NCBI RefSeq assembly: GCF_030656345.1
Contig: NZ_JAUSNR010000032.1
Coordinates: 1-64,000 of the forward strand
Direction of reading: 5' to 3'
Source: Pseudotabrizicola sp.
GTDB taxonomy: Bacteria > Pseudomonadota > Alphaproteobacteria > Rhodobacterales > Rhodobacteraceae
DNA: 64,000 bases
The first letter of the stretch is position 1. Each line of letters starts with the position of its first letter. Positions 26,356-35,690 of this stretch are shown piece after piece. The position numbers and the translations under genes are program-made. The notes below the pieces were generated by a model. It worked only from the letters and a program-made list of their open reading frames with translations. It ran no database searches and had not been told where the DNA came from.

Positions 26356-27054
26356 TCAGACAAGCCAGCGATCATAATCGCTGACCAGCAGATGGGTCGG
26401 GGCCACGTCTTCCTCGATCTCAGCGAAACGCCCGATGGGTTCGACAAAGATATTGTCGGTCAGGTCGTCATTCACCGTCGAGACCTCGCCGATCAGCACA
26501 TCGCCGCCTTCGCCCCAGAACGCGTGCCAGTCACCCGGCATCAGCGTGACACTCTCACCCGGGGCCAGTTTCAGCTTGTCACCGGGGGCATAGGCGCGAT
26601 CAAGCCCGTCGCAGCGCACGACGCCGCCCCGGTCGCGGGCAAAGCGGCCCTGATCATCGCTGCCATAGAGCTCGACCACCAGCGTGGCCCCGCCCCGGTT
26701 GATGATATCCTCGGCCTTGATGACGTGGGTGTGCATCGGCGACAGCTGATCCTGACGCGAAATCAGCAGCTTTTCGGCATAGCACATGCCGCCGCCGCGC
26801 TGCAGATCGGCCAGCGCGCCATTGCGCAGGGTGAACAGGAACAGCCCCATCTGGTCAAACCGGCCCTGCCCGTAATCGGTGATATCCCAGCCCATGCGCG
26901 AGGCGATGATGCGCCCGGCCTGCGCCTTTTGCGCCACGAACTGGTCGGGCGTCCAATAGGCAAAGGGCGGCAGCGCAAAGCCGTAGTGGCGGATCATCTC
27001 ATCGGCCTGCGCCATGATGTCATTGATGCGCGAACGTGTCATGGAATGGGTCAT
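26356..27054 (-). CDS. D-lyxose/D-mannose isomerase family protein (cupin)
   Basis: 232 residues from ATG 27054, preceded by GGGAGG. It matches the D-lyxose isomerase family (formerly DUF1498): DYGQGRFDQMGLFLFTLRNG, CYAEKLLISRQDQLSPMHTH with the cupin metal histidines, a later E/K set, and MPGDWHAFWGEGGDVLIGEV. It interconverts lyxose/xylulose or mannose/fructose. It is the last of three same-strand genes; the amidotransferase gene lies 59 bases upstream. The real substrate here is uncertain. Confidence 0.87.
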   Translation of the reverse strand: MTHSMTRSRINDIMAQADEMIRHYGFALPPFAYWTPDQFVAQKAQAGRIIASRMGWDITDYGQGRFDQMGLFLFTLRNGALADLQRGGGMCYAEKLLISRQDQLSPMHTHVIKAEDIINRGGATLVVELYGSDDQGRFARDRGGVVRCDGLDRAYAPGDKLKLAPGESVTLMPGDWHAFWGEGGDVLIGEVSTVNDDLTDNIFVEPIGRFAEIEEDVAPTHLLVSDYDRWLV

Positions 27055-27113
27055 GGCAGCCTCCCTGTATAACCGCTGCCGGTTATAGCCGATGCGTTAG
27101 CGCAAACAAGCGC

Positions 27114-27932
27114 CTAGGCGCTGCGCAGCGCCACCGGGCGACGGCCCGCCGCCCAATCGGCCACCGCCCGGCCAAAGGCCGCGAACAAGGGCCGCGACAC
27201 CGGATCACCCGCCGCATTCCATTCCGGGTGCCACTGGACGGACAGGGTGAAGCCCGGCGCGCCCTGCACATAGATTGCCTCGGGCGTGCCATCGGGGGCG
27301 GTGCCGTCAATCACGATGCGGCTGCCGGGGCGGTTGATGCCCTGCCCGTGCAGCGTGTTGGTCATCACCTCCTGCGCGCCCAACAGCTGATGAAACACCC
27401 CGCCGGGGTTGAACTTCACCGGGTGGCGCAGCGCGAACTTTTCCTCCAGCGTGCCATCGGGCGGCATGCGGTGGTTCATCCGCCCCGGCAGATCGCGGAT
27501 CTCGGGGTAAAGCGTGCCGCCCATGGCCACGTTCACCTCCTGAAAGCCACGGCAGATGCCGAACACCGGCTGGCCGCGTTCGACACAGGCGCGCACCAGC
27601 GGCAGGGTGATCGCATCGCGGCAACGGTCAAAACTGCCATGGGCGGGGGTTTCATCCTCGCCATATTCGCTGGGGTGCACGTTGGGGCGGCCGCCGGTCA
27701 GCAGGAAACCGTCGCACAGGTCCAGCAATTCCTCGACCACCACAAGGCGCGGGTCTGACGGGATGATGATCGGCAGGCAGCCCGAGACTTCGGCCACCGC
27801 TTCGGAATTCATCGTGCCCCCGGCGTGCACCGGATAGCTTTCATTCAGCAGGCTCATATTGCCGATGATGCCCACCACGGGGCGGCGCGCAGCAGGAGGA
27901 GTCATAGACGTGCAGCCATGATCATTTTTCAT
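27114..27932 (-). CDS. Class I glutamine amidotransferase-like hydrolase (PuuD / peptidase C26 family)
   Basis: 272 residues from ATG 27932; ATG 27905 is an alternative and neither has a clear ribosome site. The catalytic triad is visible: nucleophile Cys in QPVFGICRGFQEVNVAMGG and the His-x-Glu in LSVQWHPEW. The oxyanion segment GFLLTGGRPNVHPSEYGE is typical of gamma-glutamyl-GABA hydrolase (PuuD) relatives. Such enzymes cleave gamma-glutamyl conjugates; the substrate here is unknown. Upstream of the sugar isomerase on the same strand. Confidence 0.88.
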   Translation of the reverse strand: MKNDHGCTSMTPPAARRPVVGIIGNMSLLNESYPVHAGGTMNSEAVAEVSGCLPIIIPSDPRLVVVEELLDLCDGFLLTGGRPNVHPSEYGEDETPAHGSFDRCRDAITLPLVRACVERGQPVFGICRGFQEVNVAMGGTLYPEIRDLPGRMNHRMPPDGTLEEKFALRHPVKFNPGGVFHQLLGAQEVMTNTLHGQGINRPGSRIVIDGTAPDGTPEAIYVQGAPGFTLSVQWHPEWNAAGDPVSRPLFAAFGRAVADWAAGRRPVALRSA

Positions 27933-28096
27933 GCCTTAACAATAGGCGCAAACACGGGCTGGGCCAAGTCCGCACCCGCGCACAACCCAGCTGCAGCACC
28001 GGGCAGAAGGATTTCCTGCAGATCTGACGGCAAAACGGGCATCCGGCGCGCGCAAATGCGGCGCGCGGCGGATTTTTCGCAGAAAAATCGGGCCGC

Positions 28097-29323
28097 TCAG
28101 CCCGCCGCGATGACCTTTGTGGCGGCGTCGAGCGCGCCCGGCCCGTGCGGGATGTCCAGCGCGACCATCCCCGCCTCCATCACCGCCAGCGCCCCCAGCG
28201 TCATATGCGCATTCACATGCCCCATATGCGCCACCCGCAAAAACCCGTGCCAGGCCGGGTCCGATGGCTGCGCCATGCCAAGCCCGATGCCCAGCGTCAC
28301 CCCGGCCTGCGCTTCGGTCCATTCGCGCAGGCGGGTGGCATCCGGTGCCCCCAGCCGCGCCGCCGTGACCGCGCGTGAGCGGTATTTCGGGTCCGTGACG
28401 TTCAGCCCGATGCGCGGATGGTCTGCGCCCCAGGCGTCGAACGCGGCCCAGACCGTGCGGGCCAGCACCTCATGCCGGGCCCAGACCCGTGGCATTCCTT
28501 CTTCGTGCAGCATGGCCAGCGCCTCGCGCAGGCCAAAGAGGTGATGCGTGGGCGCGGTGCCGGCCCAGTATTGCCAGAACTCCTCGGGCTCTGACCGCGC
28601 GCGCCAGTCCCAATAGGGGGTGCGCAGATCGGCCTGCGCGCCTGCCGCACGGGCTTTCTCGGAAAACCACAGGAAGGACATGCCCGGCGGGGTCATCAGC
28701 CCCTTCTGGCTGGCCGCCACGGTCAGATCGACGCCCCAGGCGTCCATGTGATATTCGTCACAACCCAGCGACGCGATGCAATCGACGCACAGCAGCGCCG
28801 GGTGCCCCGCCGCATCCATCGCCGCGCGCAAAGCCGGAATATCGGTCAGCACCGAGCTGGAGGTATCGACATGCGTGGTCAGCACTGCCTTGATCCGGCC
28901 CGCACTGTCCTGCCGCAGCCGCGCCTCGACCCTTGCCATATCGACCGGATCGCGGGTCCCGAAATCCATCACCTCAACCTCGACCCCCATCGCGCGCGCG
29001 CTTTCGGCCCAGCCCATGCCGAAGCGGCCGGTGGACAGCACCAGCACCTGATCGCCCCGGCTGAACAGGTTGGCATTCGCCGCTTCCCATGCGGCATGGC
29101 CGTTGCCGATATAGCCCGCCACATGCTGCGTGGTGCCCGCCACGGCGCGCAGATCGGGCCACATGGCCGCGACCATTTCCGTCAGATCGCCCGCGTAGAT
29201 GTTGGGCGCCGCCCGGTGCATTGCCGCCAGCACCCGGTCGGGCATCACCGACGGGCCGGGAATGGCCAGATAGCTGCGCCCGCGGGACAGATCGGGTTTG
29301 GGGGAATTCTCTTGCGTCATCAT
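28097..29323 (-). CDS. Class V PLP aminotransferase (serine-glyoxylate/alanine-glyoxylate type)
   Basis: 408 residues from ATG 29323 (ATG 29320 also possible), with AGAGG upstream. It starts near the typical SYLAIPGPSVMPDRVLAAMH and continues with HVDTSSSVLTDIPALR and the PLP Asp region LCVDCIASLGCDEYHMD; the PLP lysine is in LTVAASQKGLMTPPGMSF. This is the serine-glyoxylate / purine-catabolism aminotransferase branch. The open frame extends far upstream into antisense of the ABC exporter without a real start there. A 164-base gap separates it from the amidotransferase gene. Confidence 0.9.
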   Translation of the reverse strand: MMTQENSPKPDLSRGRSYLAIPGPSVMPDRVLAAMHRAAPNIYAGDLTEMVAAMWPDLRAVAGTTQHVAGYIGNGHAAWEAANANLFSRGDQVLVLSTGRFGMGWAESARAMGVEVEVMDFGTRDPVDMARVEARLRQDSAGRIKAVLTTHVDTSSSVLTDIPALRAAMDAAGHPALLCVDCIASLGCDEYHMDAWGVDLTVAASQKGLMTPPGMSFLWFSEKARAAGAQADLRTPYWDWRARSEPEEFWQYWAGTAPTHHLFGLREALAMLHEEGMPRVWARHEVLARTVWAAFDAWGADHPRIGLNVTDPKYRSRAVTAARLGAPDATRLREWTEAQAGVTLGIGLGMAQPSDPAWHGFLRVAHMGHVNAHMTLGALAVMEAGMVALDIPHGPGALDAATKVIAAG

Positions 29324-29443
29324 GCGCCTCTGGCTGTCAATGCGCCAATGGCTAGGGCCAGTCCTTGCCAAGGTCAATCGGCCCTGCGCTGATTTGCGGG
29401 CCAGTCCTTGCGGCGGCACCGGGTTTGCCATTAGATCAGGCGC

Positions 29444-31240
29444 ATGACGATGCAAGACGCCAGCCCCCGCGACCTGCCACCGCCCGATGCCCATGCCGGC
29501 GACGGCCCGCTGGTGCGCTGGTTCTGGGCGCAGTATCTGCGCCCGCAATCGGGGCTGCTGCTGATCGCCTTTCTGATCATGGTGATCGAGGGCAGCACGC
29601 TGGGCGCGCTGTCTTATATGCTGGAGCCGTTGTTTGACCGCGTGTTCGGCGGCGGCGGCACCGGGGCGCTGTGGCTGGTGGGCGGCGCGATCTTCGGCTT
29701 GTTTGCCCTGCGCGCCACCACGTCGCTGATCTCCAAAACCCTGCTGGCGCGTGTCTCGCAACGGGTGGCCGCACAGATGCAAAGCCGGCTTCTGGCGCAT
29801 CTTTTGCGGCTGGACATGAAGTTCTTTCAGGACAATTCCCCCGGTGCGCTGATCGAACGGGTGCAGGGCGACACCATGGCGGTGCAGGGCATCTGGATCG
29901 CGCTGGTCTCGGGTATCGGGCGCGACGTGGTGGCGTTGATCGGGCTTTTGGTGGTGGCCATCACGATAGACCCGTGGTGGACGCTTGCCGCCCTGATCGC
30001 CACGCCGCTTTTGATCCTGCCCGCCGCCATTCTGCGCCGCTATCTGCGGCGCAAGGCCATTCACCTGCGCAATCAGGCGGGGGAGCGGGCGACGCGGCTG
30101 GATGAGATCTTTCACGGCATTCAGGCCGTCAAGCTCAACCGGATGGAGGCGCATCAGACCTCGCGCTTTGATGCGATCCTGTCCCGCATTGTCACCGCCG
30201 AGACCAAGGCGGCGTTTGGCCGCGCCGTGCTGCCCTCGCTGGTGGATCTGATCACCGGCTTCGGCTTTCTGGCGGTTCTGATCCTGGGCGGGCGTGAGGT
30301 GGCGGCGGGCACCCGCAGCACCGGCGAGTTCATGGCGTTCTTTTCCGCCATGGTGCTGACCTTCCAGCCGATCCGCCGTCTGGGCGACATGGCGGGGCTG
30401 TGGCAGATCGGGGCGGCCAGCCTGCACCGCATTGCCGCGCTGTTTGCGATGCAGCCGTCGCAGCGCCGCCCGGCTGTGGGCCAGACCCCTGCCACGCTGC
30501 CGCCTGCCCTCAGCTTCAGCGATGTGCATTTCGGCTATGGCGATCAGCCGGTGCTGCGCGGGCTGTCCTTCACCGCCGAGGCTGGCAAGCTGACCGCCCT
30601 TGTCGGCCCGTCGGGCGCGGGCAAATCCACCGTGTTCCACCTGCTGACCGGCCTGTCAGACCCGGCGCATGGCGTTGTGGCCATCGACGGCATCGCCACC
30701 ACCGCCATGGTGCTGGACCACCAGCGCGCGCTGTTTGCCGCCGTCAGCCAGGATGCCGCGCTGTTTGACGAAAGCCTGCGCGACAACCTGACGCTGGGCC
30801 GCGCGGGGATCAGCGCGGCGCAGGTTGACGCCGCCCTTGCCACCGCACAGGCCGCAGGCTTCGTCGCCGCCCTGCCGAACGGGGCCGATACCGCCGCCGG
30901 GCCGCGTGGGTCCAACCTGTCGGGCGGGCAGCGCCAGCGCATCGCCATCGCCCGCGCCCTGCTGCGCGACACCCCGGTGCTGCTGCTGGACGAAGCCACC
31001 AGCGCGCTGGATTCCGTGTCCGAGGCCGCCCTTGCGACCGCGATGACCAAGGCTGCGCAGGGCCGCACCACGCTTGTGATCGCCCACCGTCTGGCCACCG
31101 TGCGCAAAGCGCATCGCATCATCGTCATGGATCAGGGCGTCGCGGTTGAAACCGGCACGCACAGCGAATTGCTGACGAAAGGCGGGCTTTATGCCAGCCT
31201 GCACGCGCTGCAGTTCAAGGATGAAGGAGACGCGGCATGA
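29444..31240 (+). CDS. ABC exporter, fused membrane and ATPase half-transporter (MsbA-like)
   Basis: 598 residues. Six membrane segments occupy about 30-330, including LLLIAFLIMVIEGSTLGALS and the intracellular loop LDMKFFQDNSPGALIERVQG. The ATPase has Walker A VGPSGAGKST, signature NLSGGQRQRIAIARALL, Walker B VLLLDEATSALD and IAHRLATVRKAHRI. This is the lipid/multidrug exporter type. It overlaps ygfZ by 4 bases (ATGA), which implies coupled translation. Substrate unknown. Confidence 0.94.
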   Translation: MTMQDASPRDLPPPDAHAGDGPLVRWFWAQYLRPQSGLLLIAFLIMVIEGSTLGALSYMLEPLFDRVFGGGGTGALWLVGGAIFGLFALRATTSLISKTLLARVSQRVAAQMQSRLLAHLLRLDMKFFQDNSPGALIERVQGDTMAVQGIWIALVSGIGRDVVALIGLLVVAITIDPWWTLAALIATPLLILPAAILRRYLRRKAIHLRNQAGERATRLDEIFHGIQAVKLNRMEAHQTSRFDAILSRIVTAETKAAFGRAVLPSLVDLITGFGFLAVLILGGREVAAGTRSTGEFMAFFSAMVLTFQPIRRLGDMAGLWQIGAASLHRIAALFAMQPSQRRPAVGQTPATLPPALSFSDVHFGYGDQPVLRGLSFTAEAGKLTALVGPSGAGKSTVFHLLTGLSDPAHGVVAIDGIATTAMVLDHQRALFAAVSQDAALFDESLRDNLTLGRAGISAAQVDAALATAQAAGFVAALPNGADTAAGPRGSNLSGGQRQRIAIARALLRDTPVLLLDEATSALDSVSEAALATAMTKAAQGRTTLVIAHRLATVRKAHRIIVMDQGVAVETGTHSELLTKGGLYASLHALQFKDEGDAA

Positions 31241-31998
31241 GCGGAGAGGTCGCCGCCGACCGGCAGGTCTGGACCATCAGCGGCAAGGACCGCTTCAGCT
31301 TTCTGCAAGGGCTGATCAGCAATGATATGCTGCCGCTGGAAAAAGCACCGGGGATGATCTGGGCCGCGCTGCTGACCGCGCAGGGCAAATATCTGGCCGA
31401 TTTCTTCGTGATCCGGCCCATGGACGCTGACCATCTGCTGATCGACATCAAGGCCAGCATCGCCACCGACACCATGCGCCGTCTGTCGATGTACCGCCTG
31501 CGCGCCGATGTGCAGATTGCGGCCACAGAACTGACCGTGACCCGCGGTCTGGACAGCCCGCCGCCGGGGACATTTGCCGACCCGCGCCATCCGGCACTGG
31601 GCTGGCGCGGCTATGGGCTGCCCGGTCAGGCCCCGGTGATCGACTGGGATGCCCTCCGCGTGGCCCATTGCATTCCGGAAACCGGGATCGAGCTGATCGC
31701 CAATGATACTTATCTGCTGGAGGCCGGGTTTGACCGGCTGCATGGCGTCGATTTCCGCAAGGGCTGCTATGTCGGGCAAGAGGTGACGGCCCGGATGAAG
31801 CACAAAACCGAGCTGAAAAAGGGCCTGATCACCGTGGCCATCGACGGGGCGGCCCCGGTGGGCACGCCGGTGTTGTCGGGCGAAAAGGCGGCTGGCACGC
31901 TGTTCACCCAATCGGGCGGCAAGGCGATTGCCTGGCTGCGCTTTGACCGGATGCAGGATATGGTGGTAGGCACGGCCCGGCTGGCCGCCCTGCCCTGA
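31237..31998 (+). CDS. ygfZ: YgfZ/GcvT folate-binding protein (Fe-S cluster maintenance)
   Basis: 253 residues from ATG 31237 with GGAG upstream. It contains the family signature KGCYVGQEVTARMKH, which includes the conserved Cys, and the GcvT-like start WTISGKDRFSFLQGLISNDM. YgfZ (IBA57-like) helps assembly or repair of [4Fe-4S] enzymes with tetrahydrofolate. Its stop is 3 bases from the stop of the second efp gene (convergent). Confidence 0.94.
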   Translation: MSGEVAADRQVWTISGKDRFSFLQGLISNDMLPLEKAPGMIWAALLTAQGKYLADFFVIRPMDADHLLIDIKASIATDTMRRLSMYRLRADVQIAATELTVTRGLDSPPPGTFADPRHPALGWRGYGLPGQAPVIDWDALRVAHCIPETGIELIANDTYLLEAGFDRLHGVDFRKGCYVGQEVTARMKHKTELKKGLITVAIDGAAPVGTPVLSGEKAAGTLFTQSGGKAIAWLRFDRMQDMVVGTARLAALP

Positions 31999-32001
31999 GG
32001 C

Positions 32002-32565
32002 TTACGCGCGTTCGGAATATTCCATCAATTCAGTGTGCACGATGATCTCTTCATCCTGGCCGATGAAGGGCGGGATCATGATCCGCACGCCGTTGTCCAG
32101 AATTGCCGGCTTGAAGCTGTTGGCCGCCGTCTGGCCCTTGACCACCGGCTCGGTCTCGACGATCCGGCATTTCACCTTCTGCGGCAGCGTCACCGCCAGC
32201 GCTTCGTCGCCGTAATAGCGGATTGTTGCCGTCATCCCGTCCTGCAGGAAGGGGCGGCGGTCGCCCAGCAGCTCGGCATCCAGCTCGATCTGCTCATAGG
32301 TTTCCGAATCCATGAACACCAGGCGCCCGTCGGTTTCATACAGAAACTGCTGGTCCTTGTTTTCCAGCCGGACCTCTTCAATTTTATCTTCTGACCGGAA
32401 GCGTTCGTTCAGCTTGCGGCCATCGCGCAGGTTTTTCAGCTCGACCTGGGCAAAAGCCCCGCCTTTGCCGGGCTTTACATGGTTGGCCTTGACCGCAGCC
32501 CACAGGCCGCCATCATGTTCCAGCACCATTCCAGGCTTGATTTCATTACCGTTGATTTTGGGCAT
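32002..32565 (-). CDS. efp: Translation elongation factor P, canonical alphaproteobacterial type
   Basis: 187 residues from ATG 32565, with AAGG upstream. It starts [20 protein letters not shown]. Domain I tip loop VKPGKGGA holds Lys34; the C-terminal domain has [20 protein letters not shown]. It differs clearly from the EF-P at 9523 in the tip loop (KPGKGGA versus HPGKGTP) and in overall sequence, and has no modification gene beside it. It resembles the EF-P common to most Alphaproteobacteria. Confidence 0.96.
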   Translation of the reverse strand: MPKINGNEIKPGMVLEHDGGLWAAVKANHVKPGKGGAFAQVELKNLRDGRKLNERFRSEDKIEEVRLENKDQQFLYETDGRLVFMDSETYEQIELDAELLGDRRPFLQDGMTATIRYYGDEALAVTLPQKVKCRIVETEPVVKGQTAANSFKPAILDNGVRIMIPPFIGQDEEIIVHTELMEYSERA

Positions 32566-32781
32566 TTGTGGCCAAACCTTGACAAAAGGTTGAAGTCGAA
32601 AACGCCACACCTATATCTGGGTAGTCCGAAGGGGGCAAGCAGACTAAATACAGTATTCCTTTGCGTCAGCTATGCATCAGGCGCATGACAGGATTGCAAA
32701 ACAGGTGATGCCGAATCGGTTTGAAACGTTTAGGTTCGCCCGACGCCAAGAAAGACAAGAGCAAGAATAAGGACTGCCAAA

Positions 32782-33108
32782 ATGACTGGTTTCGTTGACA
32801 GCACCGCTTTCAATTACGAACAAGGCCAACGCGCGCGCAAGCTTTTTGCCGCCGTGGTGCTTGCTGCGCTGGACGATGCCATCGCAGATGACAAAAAATA
32901 CGGCAACGGGCCTGAACAGATTGCACGTTGGGCACGCTCGCGCGACGGGCGCGAAGTTCTGTCCTGCGCCGGGATCGACCCGAACGAGCGGGTGGTCAAG
33001 GGCCTGATGGAATTCGTGTCCAAAGGCGTGCGCACATCCGTGGCCCTCAGCCGCGAAGAATCCGAACGCCGCCATGCGCTGGAATCGGAAATGGGCGAAG
33101 CCGCCTGA
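32782..33108 (+). CDS. Small conserved-looking protein of unknown function
   Basis: 108 residues from ATG 32782, with AAGGA at good spacing. It begins MTGFVDSTAFNYEQGQRARK and is predicted mostly helical, charged and soluble, without signal or membrane segment (LFAAVVLAALDDAIADDKKY, then RWARSRDGREVLSCAGIDPN). A terminator 25 bases after the stop supports a genuine single-gene transcript. I do not recognise the family with certainty; similar small proteins occur in Rhodobacteraceae. Confidence 0.8.
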   Translation: MTGFVDSTAFNYEQGQRARKLFAAVVLAALDDAIADDKKYGNGPEQIARWARSRDGREVLSCAGIDPNERVVKGLMEFVSKGVRTSVALSREESERRHALESEMGEAA

Positions 33109-33132
33109 TCCGTCCCCGGGTTCGCAGAATGC

Positions 33133-33160
33133 CAAAACGCGCCCCTCGGGGCGCGTTTTG
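33133..33160. terminator. Bidirectional terminator
   Basis: CAAAACGCGCCCC-TCGGGGCGCGTTTTG is a perfect stem flanked by A/T runs between the convergent small-protein gene and the PopZ-like gene. Confidence 0.88.
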
Positions 33161-33186
33161 CATGTCAGACCACCCGTTTCGCAGGG

Positions 33187-34035
33187 CTATTCGAATTCCC
33201 GCACCGCCAGCGCGCGGGCGATTTCGGCCCGCACCAGCTTGCGCACATTGCGGGTGATCCGCTCGCCCAGCGAACCGGCCAGCTCCTCGCGGATCAGGTC
33301 GCGGACCAGATCGCGCAACACCTCTTCGTCAAAGGCCATGTCCCCGGCCTGCGCATCATGAAGACCGGCGATCACCTCATCCTCGGCCACTTGCGCCAGA
33401 TCGGCGTACACCGCCGCTTCGGCGGCATCGGCCCAATCGCTGCCATCATCCGGCGGCGACACTTCCTTGCGCTCAACCCGGCCCGGTGCGGCGGCGGGTT
33501 CAGCGGCCCCGGCCTCCGGCAGATCTTCCGGCTCCAGCTCTTCGGTATCCCCGAACTCGATCATCGGGGCTGGTTGAAACTCATCTTCCAGCCCAGCCCT
33601 GTCCAGCGTGACGCGGGGGCGCGCGACAAAGCCCGGAAGCGGACGCGTGGCGTCCCCTGACACAGGTTTCGCCTCGGCCTCAGCGGCACCCCAGATTTCG
33701 GGGTCGCCAAAGGGCGATTCCCATTCCTCTTCGGTCACCGCAGCCCCCAGACGGGCCACCACCTCATCGACCGGGCCGGCGACAGAGGCCGCCACAGGCG
33801 GTGTCGCCGCAAAGGTGCCGGCGGGCCACACAGCCTCGTCATCCCCGGCGGGGGGGATGGTTTCCGCAGCCTCGACCACCCGCAGTGCAGGGGTCAGCAG
33901 CAGTTTGTCACCCGCAACGGGCTCTGCCCCGGCCTGCGGCGGGCGGCTGCCCCCCGGGCGCAAATCTTCTGACACCAACCGGCGGATAGAGGACAAGACA
34001 TCCTCGATTTCATTGCTGCTCATCGGTTCCGACAT
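33187..34035 (-). CDS. PopZ-like (DUF2497-type) polar organising protein candidate
   Basis: 282 residues. The N-terminus MSEPMSSNEIEDVLSSIRRL resembles the PopZ start (..EEILASIRRIISED..). A long acidic, Pro/Ala-rich middle follows, and the C-terminus has amphipathic helices (LRDLVRDLIREELAGSLGER, then RKLVRAEIARALA), as in the PopZ oligomerisation region. This short helix / disordered acidic linker / helical tail plan is that of PopZ, which anchors centromeres and partners at cell poles. The neighbours tolC and pcm match the popZ neighbourhood of other Alphaproteobacteria. Sequence similarity is confined to the ends, so the call is moderate. Confidence 0.65.
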   Translation of the reverse strand: MSEPMSSNEIEDVLSSIRRLVSEDLRPGGSRPPQAGAEPVAGDKLLLTPALRVVEAAETIPPAGDDEAVWPAGTFAATPPVAASVAGPVDEVVARLGAAVTEEEWESPFGDPEIWGAAEAEAKPVSGDATRPLPGFVARPRVTLDRAGLEDEFQPAPMIEFGDTEELEPEDLPEAGAAEPAAAPGRVERKEVSPPDDGSDWADAAEAAVYADLAQVAEDEVIAGLHDAQAGDMAFDEEVLRDLVRDLIREELAGSLGERITRNVRKLVRAEIARALAVREFE

Positions 34036-34218
34036 CGCGTTCCTGCCCGTAATCCTGCCGCATGTCCGGCTTGACCGGCGGCACCAAAAGGCCCGCCGCC
34101 TGCCGGTTCTTTACCCGAGTGTAATCGCGCTTTGCCCGCAGCACAAGAAAATGGCGCAGGTTTCGCAACAGCCCGGCGTGCCTTTGCCAGCGGTCTGCAC
34201 CGGCAGGCCCGGCACGGT

Positions 34219-35580
34219 TTATTTCAGCTTTTGCAGAATGCGGTCCAGCTTCTTGCCTTGCGCCGAATGCACCGGCGCATTCTTCACCGCATTGTAATAG
34301 GCCGCCGGATCATAGGTCGGGATGCCCAGCTGCAGATGTTCCACCGACAGCAGCCCCATGGCCTGCAACAGCCGGTAGACCCCCAGATAGCGCTCGGCAT
34401 CGGCCTGAATGCGGGTGACGCGGGCGTCGAGCAGTTCCTGCTCGGCGTTCAGCACATCCAGCGTGGTGCGTGCCCCAAGGCTCGCCTCTTCGCGCACGCC
34501 GTCAAAGGCGGTTTGCGCCGCACGGATCTGCTGATCCCCGGCCTGCACCTGCGCATTGGCAATGGTCAGCCCGGCCCAGGCATTGCCGACCGCTTCGGCA
34601 ATCAGCACCCCGGCCTGCCCCAGATCGGCCCGCGCGCCATCACGCGCCGCAATCGACTGGCGCAGCAAGGAGGACTGGCTGCCACCGGAATAGACCCGCT
34701 GGTTCAGCGACAGGCCAAAGCTCTGGTTCTCTGCCCCGGCATCATTGATGCCCACCCCGGCGCGTGCAGACACCGTTGGCCGGAACCCGGCCTTCTGCAG
34801 CTCGACCCCCAGATCGTTGATGGTCACGCGGCGCTGCGCCCCCAGCACCGACGGATGGGTGCGCAAGGCCACGGCCCGTGCCGCCTCCATCGAAGAGGGC
34901 AGGCTGGGCGAGCGTGGCAAGGCCGCCAGCGTGCGCGGATAGGCCCCGACCGCCGCCTTGTAGGCTTCACGCGCGACCAGCAGATTGCCCTCGGCCGCCG
35001 CCAGACCGGCGCGCGCCGCTGCCAGCCGCGCCTCGGCGATCGACACATCGGTGCGGGTGATCTCCCCCACCTCGAACCGGTCCTGCGCGGCGCGCAACTC
35101 CTGCGTCACCAGCCGCGTGTTGGACTGGCGCAGCGCCAGCAGCTGCTGGTTGACCTGCACAGAGACATAGGCATCAACTGCGGCGAACAGCACATCCTGT
35201 TCGACCCCGCGCAGCAGTTCGCGCGTGGCCAGCACCGATTCCTTGGTGATTTCAATCCGCAGCGCGCGGCGCCCGAAATCCAGCAGCGTCAGCGAGGCCG
35301 ACAGATCAAAGGTGGTGCGCACCCCGTCGACAAATGGCGCGCTCGATGTGGTCTGGCTGCGGGAATAGCCGCTGGACAGCGCGAAATCGACCACGGGCCG
35401 CAAGGTCGCCATCGCCTGCGCCACGTCTTCATCGGCGGCGCGCAAGGTCGCCGCCTGCTTGTCCAGCAAATTAGAGGTACGGTAGGCGGCGATGAACGCG
35501 TCTGTCAGCGTTTCCGCCTGGGCAACGGGTGCCGCCAAAACACTGACCGCCATCGCCGTTGCTGCAAAAAATCCACGCAT
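34219..35580 (-). CDS. tolC: TolC-family outer-membrane efflux/secretion channel
   Basis: 453 residues from ATG 35580, with GGAGC upstream. Signal peptide MRGFFAATAMAVSVLAAPVAQA. The duplicated TolC repeat is visible: SLTLLDFGRRALRIEITKES and SLNQRVYSGGSQSSLLRQSI, with the coiled-coil segments around TRVIQADAERYL-type repeats. The length is usual for TolC. It forms the outer-membrane exit duct for type I secretion or RND efflux. It lies between pcm and the PopZ-like gene. Confidence 0.94.
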   Translation of the reverse strand: MRGFFAATAMAVSVLAAPVAQAETLTDAFIAAYRTSNLLDKQAATLRAADEDVAQAMATLRPVVDFALSSGYSRSQTTSSAPFVDGVRTTFDLSASLTLLDFGRRALRIEITKESVLATRELLRGVEQDVLFAAVDAYVSVQVNQQLLALRQSNTRLVTQELRAAQDRFEVGEITRTDVSIAEARLAAARAGLAAAEGNLLVAREAYKAAVGAYPRTLAALPRSPSLPSSMEAARAVALRTHPSVLGAQRRVTINDLGVELQKAGFRPTVSARAGVGINDAGAENQSFGLSLNQRVYSGGSQSSLLRQSIAARDGARADLGQAGVLIAEAVGNAWAGLTIANAQVQAGDQQIRAAQTAFDGVREEASLGARTTLDVLNAEQELLDARVTRIQADAERYLGVYRLLQAMGLLSVEHLQLGIPTYDPAAYYNAVKNAPVHSAQGKKLDRILQKLK

Positions 35581-35690
35581 ATTCAGACTGCTCCTGAGAC
35601 TGTCGCCCCGGTTACACGTGCCGGGGTCTGCTTTCCGTCGTCATAACCATCGCACCAAGACTTTACCAAATTCACCTCACCCTCAGCGGG

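Noticed and set aside
28097-30640. 847-codon frame joining the aminotransferase to sequence opposite the ABC exporter
   Set aside because: Only the part after ATG 29323 is a real protein; the upstream extension is antisense of the exporter.
31237-31998. Glycine cleavage T-protein
   Set aside because: The KGCYVGQE signature and short length mark YgfZ rather than GcvT.
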